64,000 nucleotides of DNA, from assembly GCA_029721435.1 (NCBI GenBank), contig CM056583.1, positions 44,855,120-44,919,119 on the forward strand. The letters run 5' to 3'. Shown here one piece after another: positions 45,009-54,205 of the stretch. Made by a program: the position numbers and the translations under genes. The stretch's first letter is position 1, and each line of letters opens with the position of its first letter. The stretch is from Gymnothorax reevesii. Its lineage: Eukaryota > Chordata > Actinopteri > Anguilliformes > Muraenidae. The notes under the pieces are model-generated. The model was not told where the DNA came from. It made no database searches and saw nothing but the letters and a program-made list of their open reading frames with translations.

Positions 45009-48000
45009 TCAAACACGGGATAAGCAATCAGCAATTACATTGTCTGTACCCTTCACATGCTTAATTTCCAAGTCAAACTCCTGTAAAATCAAACTCCAAT
45101 TCAACAATCTCCGATTCTTGTTTTTCATCTTACTCAAAAACGTTAACGGATTGTGGTCAGTGTACACAATCATTGGCTTTTGTCCTGTACAAACATAAAC
45201 CTCAAAGTGTTGTAAAGAAAGGACCAGAGCCAACAGTTCCTTCTCTATTGTGGAATAGTTCCTTTGGTGGCGATTGAACTTCCTGGAGAAGTATGCCACG
45301 GGATGCTCAATGTCATCAGAGTCACTTCTCTGTAGGAGCACAGATCCACAAGCTTGGTCGCTAGCATCGACCGCGATGGAGAACGGTTTGTTGAAGTCAG
45401 GAGATTTGAGCACGGGGAAGTGACACAGCAGAGACTTCAGGTGATCGAAGGCTCTCTGGCATGCATCATCCCAGGTGAACTTTACGCCTTTCTTCAGTTG
45501 GTTAGTTAGACTGAGAGCAATCTCAGCAAAGTTCTTGCAGAACTTGCGGTAGTACCCGATCATTCCAAGGAAGCGGCGCAAAGCTTTTTTGTTGTCAGGA
45601 ACTGGAAAGTCCATGATGGCTTGGACTTTAGCATTTATGGGTGCCACCTGACCCTGGCCAATGACGTAGCCAAGATAGGTGACAGTAGCACAACCAAAGT
45701 CACTCTTGTTCAGGTTAACAGTCAGGTTAGCCTGGGTCAGGCGCTGGAACAACGTCTCTACATCTTTTAGATGTTCTTCCCAGGAGTCACTCCATGTGAT
45801 CAGGTCATCGATGTACGCACCCGTGTGTGGCAATCCGGCGATTGTAGACTGTATCATCCTTTGGAACGTGGCTGGGGCATTTTTCATGCCAAAGGGTAGG
45901 ACTTCATACTGGTACAATCCAGATGGTGTGGCAAAAGCAGAGATGCTCTTGGCCCTCTCAGTTAAAGGCACACACCAATAACCCTTCAATAAATCAATCT
46001 TGGTCAGAAACTTTGCTTGCCCTACACTATCAATACAATCATCAATCCTAGGTATTGGAAACACATCAGTTCTAGTTACAGCATTGACTTTGCGATAATC
46101 TGTACAGAATCTAGTACTTCCATCAGGTTTTGGAACTAGCACACAGGGTGAACTCCAATCGGAGTTGGAGGGTCTGATAATATCATGTTTTAACATGTAC
46201 TCAACCTCTTTCTCAGCAATCTTTCTCTTTTCAGGATTCATCCGGTATGGATGCTGTTTTATTGGTTTGGCATCACCAACATCTACATCATGAGAGGCTA
46301 TAGTAACTCTCTTTGGAACATCAGGAAACAAATCCTCATATTTCTTGATCAACCTTTCAAACTGATCTCTCTGTGAGGGTTCTAAGTGCTGGAGTTTTAC
46401 ATCAAGATTTTGCAACACTTCAGTGTTCGACAATTTACATGAAAGAACTTCAGCTTTAATTCTTGGTTCATCATCTTGAAACTCCCCCTCATCTTCACAC
46501 GTTTTGACCATAGGAGAATCTGAAGTGACGGCAGCAACCCTAGCATTTCTGTCATGATAAGGCTTCAGCATGTTAATGTGACACAATTGTTTTGGTTTTC
46601 TCCTATCTGGAGTCTTCACAATGTAATTGAGATCATTGAGTTTTGTCAGAATTTCATAAGGACCATGAAATCTAGCCTGCAATGGATTGGACTGCAAGGG
46701 AAACAACACAAGGACCTTTTCTCCTGGTTTAAACTCACGGCTTCTAGCCTTATGATCATACCAAGTTTTCATTTTTCCCTGACTTGATTTCAAGTTCTCT
46801 TTGGCAAGGTCACAAGCTGCACGCAATCTTTCCTTGAACTTGCTAACATAGTCTAACAGACTGATTTGCGGCTCTTCCTCTTGCCATTGTTCACTCAATA
46901 ATAGCAAAGGTCCTCTCACTTCATGACCAAACACTAGCTCAAATGGACTGAATCCAGTAGACTCCTGCACTGCTTCTCTAGCTGCAAACAACAGCAAATG
47001 AACCCCTTCATCCCAGTCTTTCTCATGGTCATAACAATAAGTCCTCATCATTGTCTTGAGAGTGGAATGAAACCGCTCTAAGGCACCCTGACTTTCTGGA
47101 TGATAGGCACTAGAAAGAATCTGTTTTGCACCTAGTTCATACACAACCTGCTGAAACAATCCTGAAGTGAAATTGCTACCTTGATCTGACTGAATTTCCC
47201 TGGGAAGACCAAACAACGTGAAGAACTTTATCAAAGCCTTCGAGATTGCAGTTGCCTTGATGTTACGTAGAGGTATGGCTTCGGGGAATCTGGTAGATGC
47301 ACACATGATTGTCAACAAGTACTGATTTCCAGATCTAGTCTTGGGTAATGGACCAACGCAATCAACAATGACCCAAGAGAATGGCTCCCCAAATGCTGGG
47401 ATAGGCTGCAATGGAGCTACAGGTGGGTCTAACTGGTGTTTTCCAACTACCTGACAAGTGTGACAGGTTTTGCAAAAGTTGGAAACATCTTTCTGAAGCC
47501 CAGGCCAAAAGAAGTGTTTTATGATCTTATCAACAGTCTTGTTAACACCAAGATGACCTCCTAAAGGTAAACTATGAGCCATTGTTAAGATCTCATTCCT
47601 ATAGACCTTCGGAACAACAATTTGCCTGACCACTGCCCAATCTGCATTGGCAGGGATATCAGGAGGGCGCCACTTCCGCATCAACACACCATCCTTGAGA
47701 TAATACCCAACTGGAACTGCATCTATTTCTTTTTCAGGAAGGGCTCTCCTCTTTAGTACACCAATTTCAGGATCATTAGTTTGCTCCTCAATCAACCGCT
47801 TTCTGGACAGAGACAAGTCTCCAGACACATCAGAATCACCAGACCCATCCGGCTGGCTGAATAGAGAACTGATAAAAGTATCTGATAAGTCCTCAAACGG
47901 AGAAACCATAGTAGGCCAATCAGAGTCATGAGGCGAACCACCTGAGTCCTGACTATTCAATGTACTGGACGGCACCACAACATCATCTTCTTTAGCCTTC

Positions 48001-49823
48001 TTGGCCATAGCACGAGTCACTGCGCAAGAAGGATACAGAGATGGGTCCTCATCCCCATTTTCAGTGCTCGGCTGTGAAGTAAGATGTACAGGGGGAACTA
48101 CTTTGCCCCCAGCCAGGTCATTGCCTAGCAACAGAGAAACACCCTTTATAGGTAGACTTGACATAAGTCCCACCTTTACCTGTCCTGTAACTAAATCTGA
48201 CTTCAAGAATATAGAGCGCAGGGGTACAGATACAGTCCTCCCTTCAATACCTTGTACAAGTATGAAATCCCCTGAAGCGGTCTCATCACGTAACTCCAAG
48301 GAGTCCATCAACAAAAGTGACTGAGAAGCTCCGGTATCCCTTAGGATATATATGGGGACAGGAGTAGTATGCTCATTCAGAGCCACAAATCCCTCTGACA
48401 CAAATGGAAGAAATTCCTCCCTCACAAAGTCAGCTGTATTAGGCTTTTTAGCCCCACAAGAAGCAGGCAATTTAGCAGATTGGTTATCTACTACAGGGGT
48501 TTCTAACCTTGTTTTCACAAAGGCATTTGGTTTGGTATCCTTTTCTTTTTCTTTCTTAGCTTTAAGGAACCAACAGTTAGTTGTAACATGACCAGATTTC
48601 TTGCAATAACTGCAAACTAGACCACTTTTGTCACTGTCAGCTTTCACACTTTGATCAGACCTGTTACTGGATTTCTGAGCACCATCACCAGATTTGTCTT
48701 TGTCTTTGGGTGAGGAATCTTGGGTATCACCGTAACCCTTTTTCTGAAATTGGGACCATTTATTGTTACTGCTAGACTGAAATTTGGACTTATGAGTGAG
48801 AACATATTCATCTGCAAATTTGGCAGCTGATTGCAAGTTCAGTGCTTGCTTCTCATTAAGGTAGGTCTTAACATCATCCTTAACACAGTTCTTGAATTCT
48901 TCAACTAACACCATCTCTTTTAGTGAGTTGAAATCATCCTTGACCTCCATAGAAGTACACCAGCGCTCAAAGCAAACCTGCTTCTCATTAGCAAATTCAA
49001 CATAAGTCTGATTTTCAGATTTCTTCAGACCTCTGAATTTCTGTCGGTAAGCCTCTGGAACCAACTCATAAGCTCTCAAAATAACCTTTTTGACAACCTC
49101 ATAATCAGAGGAATCATCTGCAGACAAAGCCGAATAGGCTTGTTGAGCTTTACCCTTGAGGACAGTTTGCAACATCAGAGGCCAGTGTTCCTTTGGCCAC
49201 TGGCAACTCTTTGCTACCTTTTCAAAACATTGGAAATAGTTGTCAACATCCTTTTCCGAAAATGGAGGCACCAGTTTTACCTCCTGACTAGCACAAAATT
49301 TATTTTTCATTGCTATTTTAATTTTTAGTTGCTCCATTTGGAGTCTTTCTTCTCTATCGAATTTCTCTAATTCAAAATCTCTCTGTCTTGCAAATTTTTC
49401 TAACTCAAATTCTCTTTGTTTTTCTTCTCTTGCTAATTTTTCTAACTCAAACTGCCTTTGTTTTTCTTTTTCTTCCCTCTCAAATTCTCTTTGTTTCTCT
49501 TTTTCCTCCCTTTCTTTTTCTCTTTCTTCCCTTTCTTTCTCTTTTTCCTCCCTTTCTTTTTCTCTTTCCTCCCTTTCAATCTCTAGCATTTTTAATTTAA
49601 GTTCCATTTCTATATTTGGATTTTCCACTGGAAACTGTTCCAGATCTCCTGGTGCAAACACATTTTCATCAATGTAATATTCAACTATCTCTCTAGCCAG
49701 TCTTGCTTTTCGCATGGCTGGTTTTACCTCTGTCAGCTCCAACTGCCTGCAAATTTCTAGCAGTTCTGTCTTTTTAAAAGACTTCAAAACCCCTACGGTT
49801 GGTGATGCCAAGAAATCATCCAT
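45009..49823 (-). CDS. Gag-Pol polyprotein of the Gmr1-like retrotransposon
   Basis: One open frame of 1604 codons from ATG 49823 to TGA 45009-45011; an upstream in-frame GTG at 49856 is an unlikely start. Domains by residue:
- about 80-165, highly charged E/K/R coiled coil;
- about 180-350, Gag capsid whose second half (YRQKFRGLKKSENQTYVEF...) resembles the SCAN domain;
- CCHC zinc knuckle C404/C407/H412/C417;
- protease with DTGAS at 496-500;
- integrase HHCC zinc site (H750, H757, C784/C787/C790), then D821, D880 and E916 with the usual 35-residue gap, then a GPY motif at 1054-1056;
- RT about 1165-1370 with YIDD at 1337-1340;
- RNase H about 1485-1604 with D1486, E1527 and D1556.
Integrase before RT is the Gmr1 hallmark. 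No stop, frameshift or missing key residue was seen. There is no envelope gene. Confidence 0.95.
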   Translation of the reverse strand: MDDFLASPTVGVLKSFKKTELLEICRQLELTEVKPAMRKARLAREIVEYYIDENVFAPGDLEQFPVENPNIEMELKLKMLEIEREEREKEREEKEKEREEREKEREEKEKQREFEREEKEKQRQFELEKLAREEKQREFELEKFARQRDFELEKFDREERLQMEQLKIKIAMKNKFCASQEVKLVPPFSEKDVDNYFQCFEKVAKSCQWPKEHWPLMLQTVLKGKAQQAYSALSADDSSDYEVVKKVILRAYELVPEAYRQKFRGLKKSENQTYVEFANEKQVCFERWCTSMEVKDDFNSLKEMVLVEEFKNCVKDDVKTYLNEKQALNLQSAAKFADEYVLTHKSKFQSSSNNKWSQFQKKGYGDTQDSSPKDKDKSGDGAQKSSNRSDQSVKADSDKSGLVCSYCKKSGHVTTNCWFLKAKKEKEKDTKPNAFVKTRLETPVVDNQSAKLPASCGAKKPNTADFVREEFLPFVSEGFVALNEHTTPVPIYILRDTGASQSLLLMDSLELRDETASGDFILVQGIEGRTVSVPLRSIFLKSDLVTGQVKVGLMSSLPIKGVSLLLGNDLAGGKVVPPVHLTSQPSTENGDEDPSLYPSCAVTRAMAKKAKEDDVVVPSSTLNSQDSGGSPHDSDWPTMVSPFEDLSDTFISSLFSQPDGSGDSDVSGDLSLSRKRLIEEQTNDPEIGVLKRRALPEKEIDAVPVGYYLKDGVLMRKWRPPDIPANADWAVVRQIVVPKVYRNEILTMAHSLPLGGHLGVNKTVDKIIKHFFWPGLQKDVSNFCKTCHTCQVVGKHQLDPPVAPLQPIPAFGEPFSWVIVDCVGPLPKTRSGNQYLLTIMCASTRFPEAIPLRNIKATAISKALIKFFTLFGLPREIQSDQGSNFTSGLFQQVVYELGAKQILSSAYHPESQGALERFHSTLKTMMRTYCYDHEKDWDEGVHLLLFAAREAVQESTGFSPFELVFGHEVRGPLLLLSEQWQEEEPQISLLDYVSKFKERLRAACDLAKENLKSSQGKMKTWYDHKARSREFKPGEKVLVLFPLQSNPLQARFHGPYEILTKLNDLNYIVKTPDRRKPKQLCHINMLKPYHDRNARVAAVTSDSPMVKTCEDEGEFQDDEPRIKAEVLSCKLSNTEVLQNLDVKLQHLEPSQRDQFERLIKKYEDLFPDVPKRVTIASHDVDVGDAKPIKQHPYRMNPEKRKIAEKEVEYMLKHDIIRPSNSDWSSPCVLVPKPDGSTRFCTDYRKVNAVTRTDVFPIPRIDDCIDSVGQAKFLTKIDLLKGYWCVPLTERAKSISAFATPSGLYQYEVLPFGMKNAPATFQRMIQSTIAGLPHTGAYIDDLITWSDSWEEHLKDVETLFQRLTQANLTVNLNKSDFGCATVTYLGYVIGQGQVAPINAKVQAIMDFPVPDNKKALRRFLGMIGYYRKFCKNFAEIALSLTNQLKKGVKFTWDDACQRAFDHLKSLLCHFPVLKSPDFNKPFSIAVDASDQACGSVLLQRSDSDDIEHPVAYFSRKFNRHQRNYSTIEKELLALVLSLQHFEVYVCTGQKPMIVYTDHNPLTFLSKMKNKNRRLLNWSLILQEFDLEIKHVKGTDNVIADCLSRV

Positions 49824-49915
49824 TGCTGTTGTCAATATATATCTAGGAAAATTCACAAAAACAATTTCACAATTTGGAATGTTAGATTTTCAATAAATTA
49901 CTCACACAATGGTCT

Positions 49916-49936
49916 ATCCCGGACCTTGAGCCCCCA
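49916..49936 (-). promoter_or_regulatory. primer-binding site, proline-tRNA-like with three extra bases
   Basis: Three bases inside the 5' LTR, the minus strand reads TGGGGGCTC, then AAG, then GTCCGGGAT. Without AAG (49925-49927) this is the 18-base complement of the tRNA-Pro 3' end used by many retroelements. The assignment to tRNA-Pro is inference from that match. Confidence 0.65.
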
Positions 49937-49939
49937 ATT

Positions 49940-50435
49940 TGTTATGGCCCCAATTTGTTATTACATTTATAACACAACAGCAACAGCAAGGGATGACAAA
50001 CACAGTTTTAACAACTAAAACACATTTAATTTTTAACGAAGACAAAGACTAATAACAACCTACAACTAAAGACCAAGATTGATAAATAAGAAAAAACAGA
50101 AATAATTACAGTCCCTTTTTAGTGGGGTGGCTTGGTGATGTCCTGGATGAAGAAAATGCTCAAACACAGTCAAAGAAATCCACAAAAGAAACGTCACAGG
50201 TCTTGAACAGAATGGCAGGTCTGGTCATCTTCTTGCAATTTCTCCTACTACTTTACTGTCTCAATTCTTTTCCTTTTATACTCTTTTGCAGACCCCACCC
50301 ACATTTAGACCTCTTTTTTTTAATTTTCGGGGACTTGCCCCAGACATGTCTGGAAACATGTCCAAACATGACTCCAGTCTGAGCTTAACAAAAAAAGGTA
50401 AATACTGCCATCTAGTGGCCTATATTCACATTACA
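49940..50435 (-). repeat. 5' LTR of the Gmr1-like element
   Basis: 496 bp. The minus-strand TATAAAAGG box is at 50272-50280, so transcription would run leftwards through the element and, beyond it, towards add1. Confidence 0.93.
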
Positions 50436-50439
50436 GAAG

Positions 50440-52245
50440 CAATCCGATCTAACAACAATTCCATCAGAACTTCAATTGTACCGACATTTTGTCCAATAGT
50501 ATATCATGATGCGTTCAAAAATAATCATAAGATAAAACATAACACAAACCGTTCAAATTGCACCGAGCTCAGGAGAAGCTGACAAAAACAAACAGGCTAA
50601 CGTTACCCTCGCAGCTACATTCCTTGCATGACATTAAAATTATATTTATCATCTGTAACGTAAAGCTACAACGATCTAGCGTCAAGTTACAGTAAACTCG
50701 CATGAGTCCAGCCACTGGGCTGCAGAGGAAGCCACCAACTGCAGTTCCAGCAACACGGTTGAAACGGCATTAAGTAACCCCAGTGAGGCTATAACGTAAT
50801 CTGGCACGCTAGCCAACATTAGATCAGTTGCTTCGAGTTGGAGGACTTCGAATGAATGCAGTCGTGTGCCGAGCGAGCAAACAGTGAAGCACTGAAAAAT
50901 CAAAACCAAAAATAAAAGTCCATTTCTGTCCACACACCCCTCAACGTCAAAGGGCAGTAAGCTACCTTCCTGCTGCTGTATTGCAGGACATGTAGCCTCC
51001 CAGCCTCGTTACTTTATGTTTACAACCATAGCGAGAATAAAAACGCATAGCGGTCAATAATTCGCAAAAATAAGGTAACTGCATTAGTTAAATGTAATGA
51101 ACACCCACAGTTACAATTCTCCGTCCGTAGATCTTACCCAAATCGCGAAGTAAACAACGGACGGACAGCTCCTCTTCGATTAAGTCTAGATCGAATTTTC
51201 CACTATTTTTATCCACAACCCCTCTGTTTTCAAAAGGTCTACTCTGTCTAGTGGTCGTCTAGTCGCTCCGCCCATCTCAAACGCTTGACTGGGGTGTGGT
51301 AATAGATTAGTTCTCTCAATATCATGATGCAGTATTGGTCATATGTTACTCCGAACAGGGCATGCTAGTAACAAAGAAACTGGTTGGATTATTCACAACG
51401 TAGGCCTCCACAGTAAAGATGGTGGAAACAAATGACAAGACACAAATGTAACTTTGTAAACAAACGAGGGATCAGCTCGAGCCGCGTAATTAATCGAGGA
51501 ATTTAGCATGGCTAGCATAGTTTTACCAGTTGTCTCGGTATTTTTACATTCAGTTCTCAGTATATGCACGTTTACCATGAACTTTAAGAAGGTACGAAAT
51601 AATAACTGCACATATAACCATTTAACTACTTTTTTCCTCTGGATTTTAACCCGGCAATAGCCTTGGGGAAAAAAAAAAACATAACTCTCAAACCTGCCAC
51701 TTCATCTTTGGCTTTAGATTCACCTCAGTGGTAAAAATGCGCCAACAAAATGACTCTGTACTTGTCAAAATAGGAGAATCAGGCCTCATAAAAGGTTAAG
51801 ACATTTTATTTGTACTTTCAAGTATTTTTTCTGTGTGTCAACTGATATCAGCTCATTACAGCAGTTCAACCCTTGCACAGTCTTAACATTCTGCATACTT
51901 TTCATGTCCTAGGTGTCAAAAATGGCGCACCTTTGCTAAACTCATAAAATCAAGCAACTTGATTGAATTTCAAATCCCAAATCTGTTTTGCATGAAGAAA
52001 CAACCATCCATTCATCACAAACTGTGAATATCTGGGGTTTCCCTCTTCACAGCATGGAAAGACTGCATTTAATCAGTGGACAGCACTTGCTTTTATAGCT
52101 GCATACTTGTCAAAATGGTTTTCTTCACTAAAGTACAGAATAATTGTTATTATTCATAGTAGTAGTATTTCTAAATGTATTGCATAAGTGTTAACATTAA
52201 CCTGTTAGCAAGAAATAGCACTTCTGTGGCCCAAGAAAGAAAGAG
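50440..52245. other. CpG-richer flank, candidate add1 promoter region
   Basis: 50440-51300 is richer in CpG than most of the window and includes the candidate first exon listed separately. The ORFs at 50682-50933 and 51393-51611 (minus) are unremarkable. Beyond 51300 nothing is recognised. Confidence 0.4.
51139..51300 (-). promoter_or_regulatory. candidate add1 promoter and non-coding first exon
   Basis: About 12 CpG dinucleotides fall in roughly 180 bp here, in otherwise CpG-poor DNA. On the minus strand there is a GGGCGGAG Sp1-like box near 51268-51275, a GGATAAAAATAG stretch near 51210, and a consensus donor TTGG|GTAAGAT with the exon ending at 51138. The first coding add1 exon begins with an acceptor, so such an exon is required upstream. 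Its position here is inference; other donor-like sites exist near 44315 and 50609. Confidence 0.3.
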
Positions 52246-52263
52246 AAATGGGCAGAAAGTATT

Positions 52264-52605
52264 TACCTTTGCCACTGAAGTTGGGTGGAGGTTATATATT
52301 CACCCGTGTGCATTTGTTTGTGTGTTTATTTGTTTGTCCTGACAATGTCTCTCAAAATTCCCTATCCATTTCAATTATATTTTGTAGAAGTGAGGGCCAT
52401 GGGCCAAGGAAAAATTCGTTGAATTTTGGGATGCATTCCAATTGAAATATGGCCACCATGGCAGGTATCATGACAAAGCTATTTGGACTCATTTGTGAAT
52501 CATATCTGCGATGATTGTGCTGAATTTTCATATATTGGTAGGGTACTAATGACAAATATGTAGGTGGAGGTATGTGCTCTCTTCATAATTTTTAGTTTTC
52601 AATGC
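52264..52605. repeat. short dispersed fish repeat, diverged copy 2
   Basis: TTTGCCACTGAAGTTGGGTG and GGAGGTTATATATTCACCCG at the start, a TTTGTTTG-type tract, ATATGGCCACCATGGCAG in the middle and GGTGGAGGTATGTGCTCTCT at the end follow the layout of the 28243-28556 copy. Confidence 0.5.
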
Positions 52606-52654
52606 CTTTTACAGAAAGGAACCAATAATCACAAACCATGTACTAACAATCATC

Positions 52655-52802
52655 CCAACAGGCAATTCAGAGCCTCCAATCAGCCCAGCAAGCATGTCCT
52701 TGGTTAGTAGCCGGAAATGAGAGTACTCAAAGTTAACCCGTACAAATACCAAGAGAAAGGTCCTGGGCCAGTTTCAAACCCCCTGTGAAGCAGCAAAGCT
52801 AA
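52655..52802. repeat. worn copy of the 42882-43192 fish repeat
   Basis: GGCAATTCAGAGCCTCCAAT, CATGTCCTTGG, GGGCCAGTTTCAAACC and CTGTGAAGCAGCAAAGCTA match, in order, the second half of the 42882-43192 repeat. Confidence 0.55.
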
Positions 52803-53812
52803 TTGACTAGCAAGCATTATTATTATTGTACCATACCGCAATCCCAACATTGGCAAGGCCTATATGTAAAAAGGATGGAGAAACAATCAAATAATCACAT
52901 TTAAATTAGGACATAGTGACTAGCATATACTCCTGCTATAAATCACTGTTCTCAACTCAATGATTTTATAATGGTACTTTTACTTATACCTCTGTTGCAA
53001 CAGACTCATTTCTTATTTGATACCTATAATTGTTTCTGAACTGTCTCGCTGGATAACTGGTGGTGTATGACACGTCCCACACGCTATATTCAGTGTGACG
53101 AAGATCTGAAGCATGCCCCTTCATAGAAAATCTTTGGTCAAATCACAGTAAAACGGTTCATCTCTTGTGGCATTAACTTTGAGACAAGAAACTAGCAAGG
53201 CCTTATCTTCTATTGTTTAGGCAGCAAATCCAATATGCAATCATCAATCACTTTATTTGGCACACCCGTCCTATGCCAAGTAAGACATCCTTTTGATTCA
53301 AGCATGGATTTAACAAGGTGCTGGAGACATTGCTAACCTCCCATTCCTCCTCACTCCAAAGATGAGAAATGAGTTCTGAGATTGGGCAACTCATTTAACT
53401 CAACTGAAGTCAATCAAGTTTGTAGAACCAGTTTGAGATGTTGTGTGGTCAGTGATGTGGTGTGGGGATGTGGAAGGCCATCATTTCGTCAGACATGGAA
53501 AAAAAAAATTTATCAATCAAATTGACTCAAAAGAGCAAGGCAACCGGCAGCGGCAAAGCATTTTTGAACTGGCTCAACTTCAACTTCAAAGTGCTTTTAG
53601 GAAGTAGACTGTGCTACCACTGGGACTTGAAGTTCAGCAAGCTCAAAAATGCTCCAAAGCATGTCGCCTTACTTTGTTAGGTTTGGTCAACTTTTTGTTT
53701 GTTATATTCTAAAGCGATTCACATGGTCAGCAACAATGTGTACGTCTGCTGTCTTACTAAAATGAATTCAATTTGGTTAAAAAAATAATAAATTCCCTAC
53801 TCTATTACAATA
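52803..53812. other. no feature recognised
   Basis: AT-rich. A 72-codon plus-strand ORF at 53462-53680 has no familiar motif. Confidence 0.4.
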
Positions 53813-54205
53813 CTAAAACCACCTATACAGTTGACACGAGGCAGAGTGGAGAAGGGTTAACAGTTGAGCGTAGGAGCAAGGCATCCTTTTTTTTGACTGA
53901 CCAGGGGTGAGCTTAAGGTTATGAAGGTGACCAAGTAGGCAGATTTCAGGGAGAGTGGGATGCTGATGCCCAGGATTGGGGTGGCATAGTGGTGATCTGC
54001 TGCCAAAATGACTGAACAGGTGAGCAGTGCCAGAAAGAGTGCACATAGGAGTCAACAGATGAACCAAGGCATTGGTTACAGATTTCCGTGTCTGAGAGTC
54101 CCATGATAAATAATCGTTGGAGGGTGTAATGTGTTCTGTGTAGAATTTTCTATTGTATTAACTGCAGTTTCGCATTTATAGAAAATAAGAATGTTTTGTG
54201 ACATA

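Larger units (their letters stand above)
44380..50435 (-). mobile_element. complete Ty3/Gypsy LTR retrotransposon, Gmr1-like
   Basis: This 6056-bp element reads on the minus strand. Two 496-bp LTRs (44380-44875 and 49940-50435) both run TGTTATGG...CATTACA on the plus strand, and I found no difference between them. GAAG flanks both sides (44376-44379 and 50436-50439) as a 4-bp target duplication. The 5' LTR is the right-hand one. One open frame (45009-49823) codes Gag-protease-integrase-RT-RNase H in that order, the copia-like order described for the Gmr1 group of deuterostome Gypsy elements. Apparent LTR identity and the open frame suggest a recent, possibly still competent insertion. It has the same orientation as add1. 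Confidence 0.95.
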
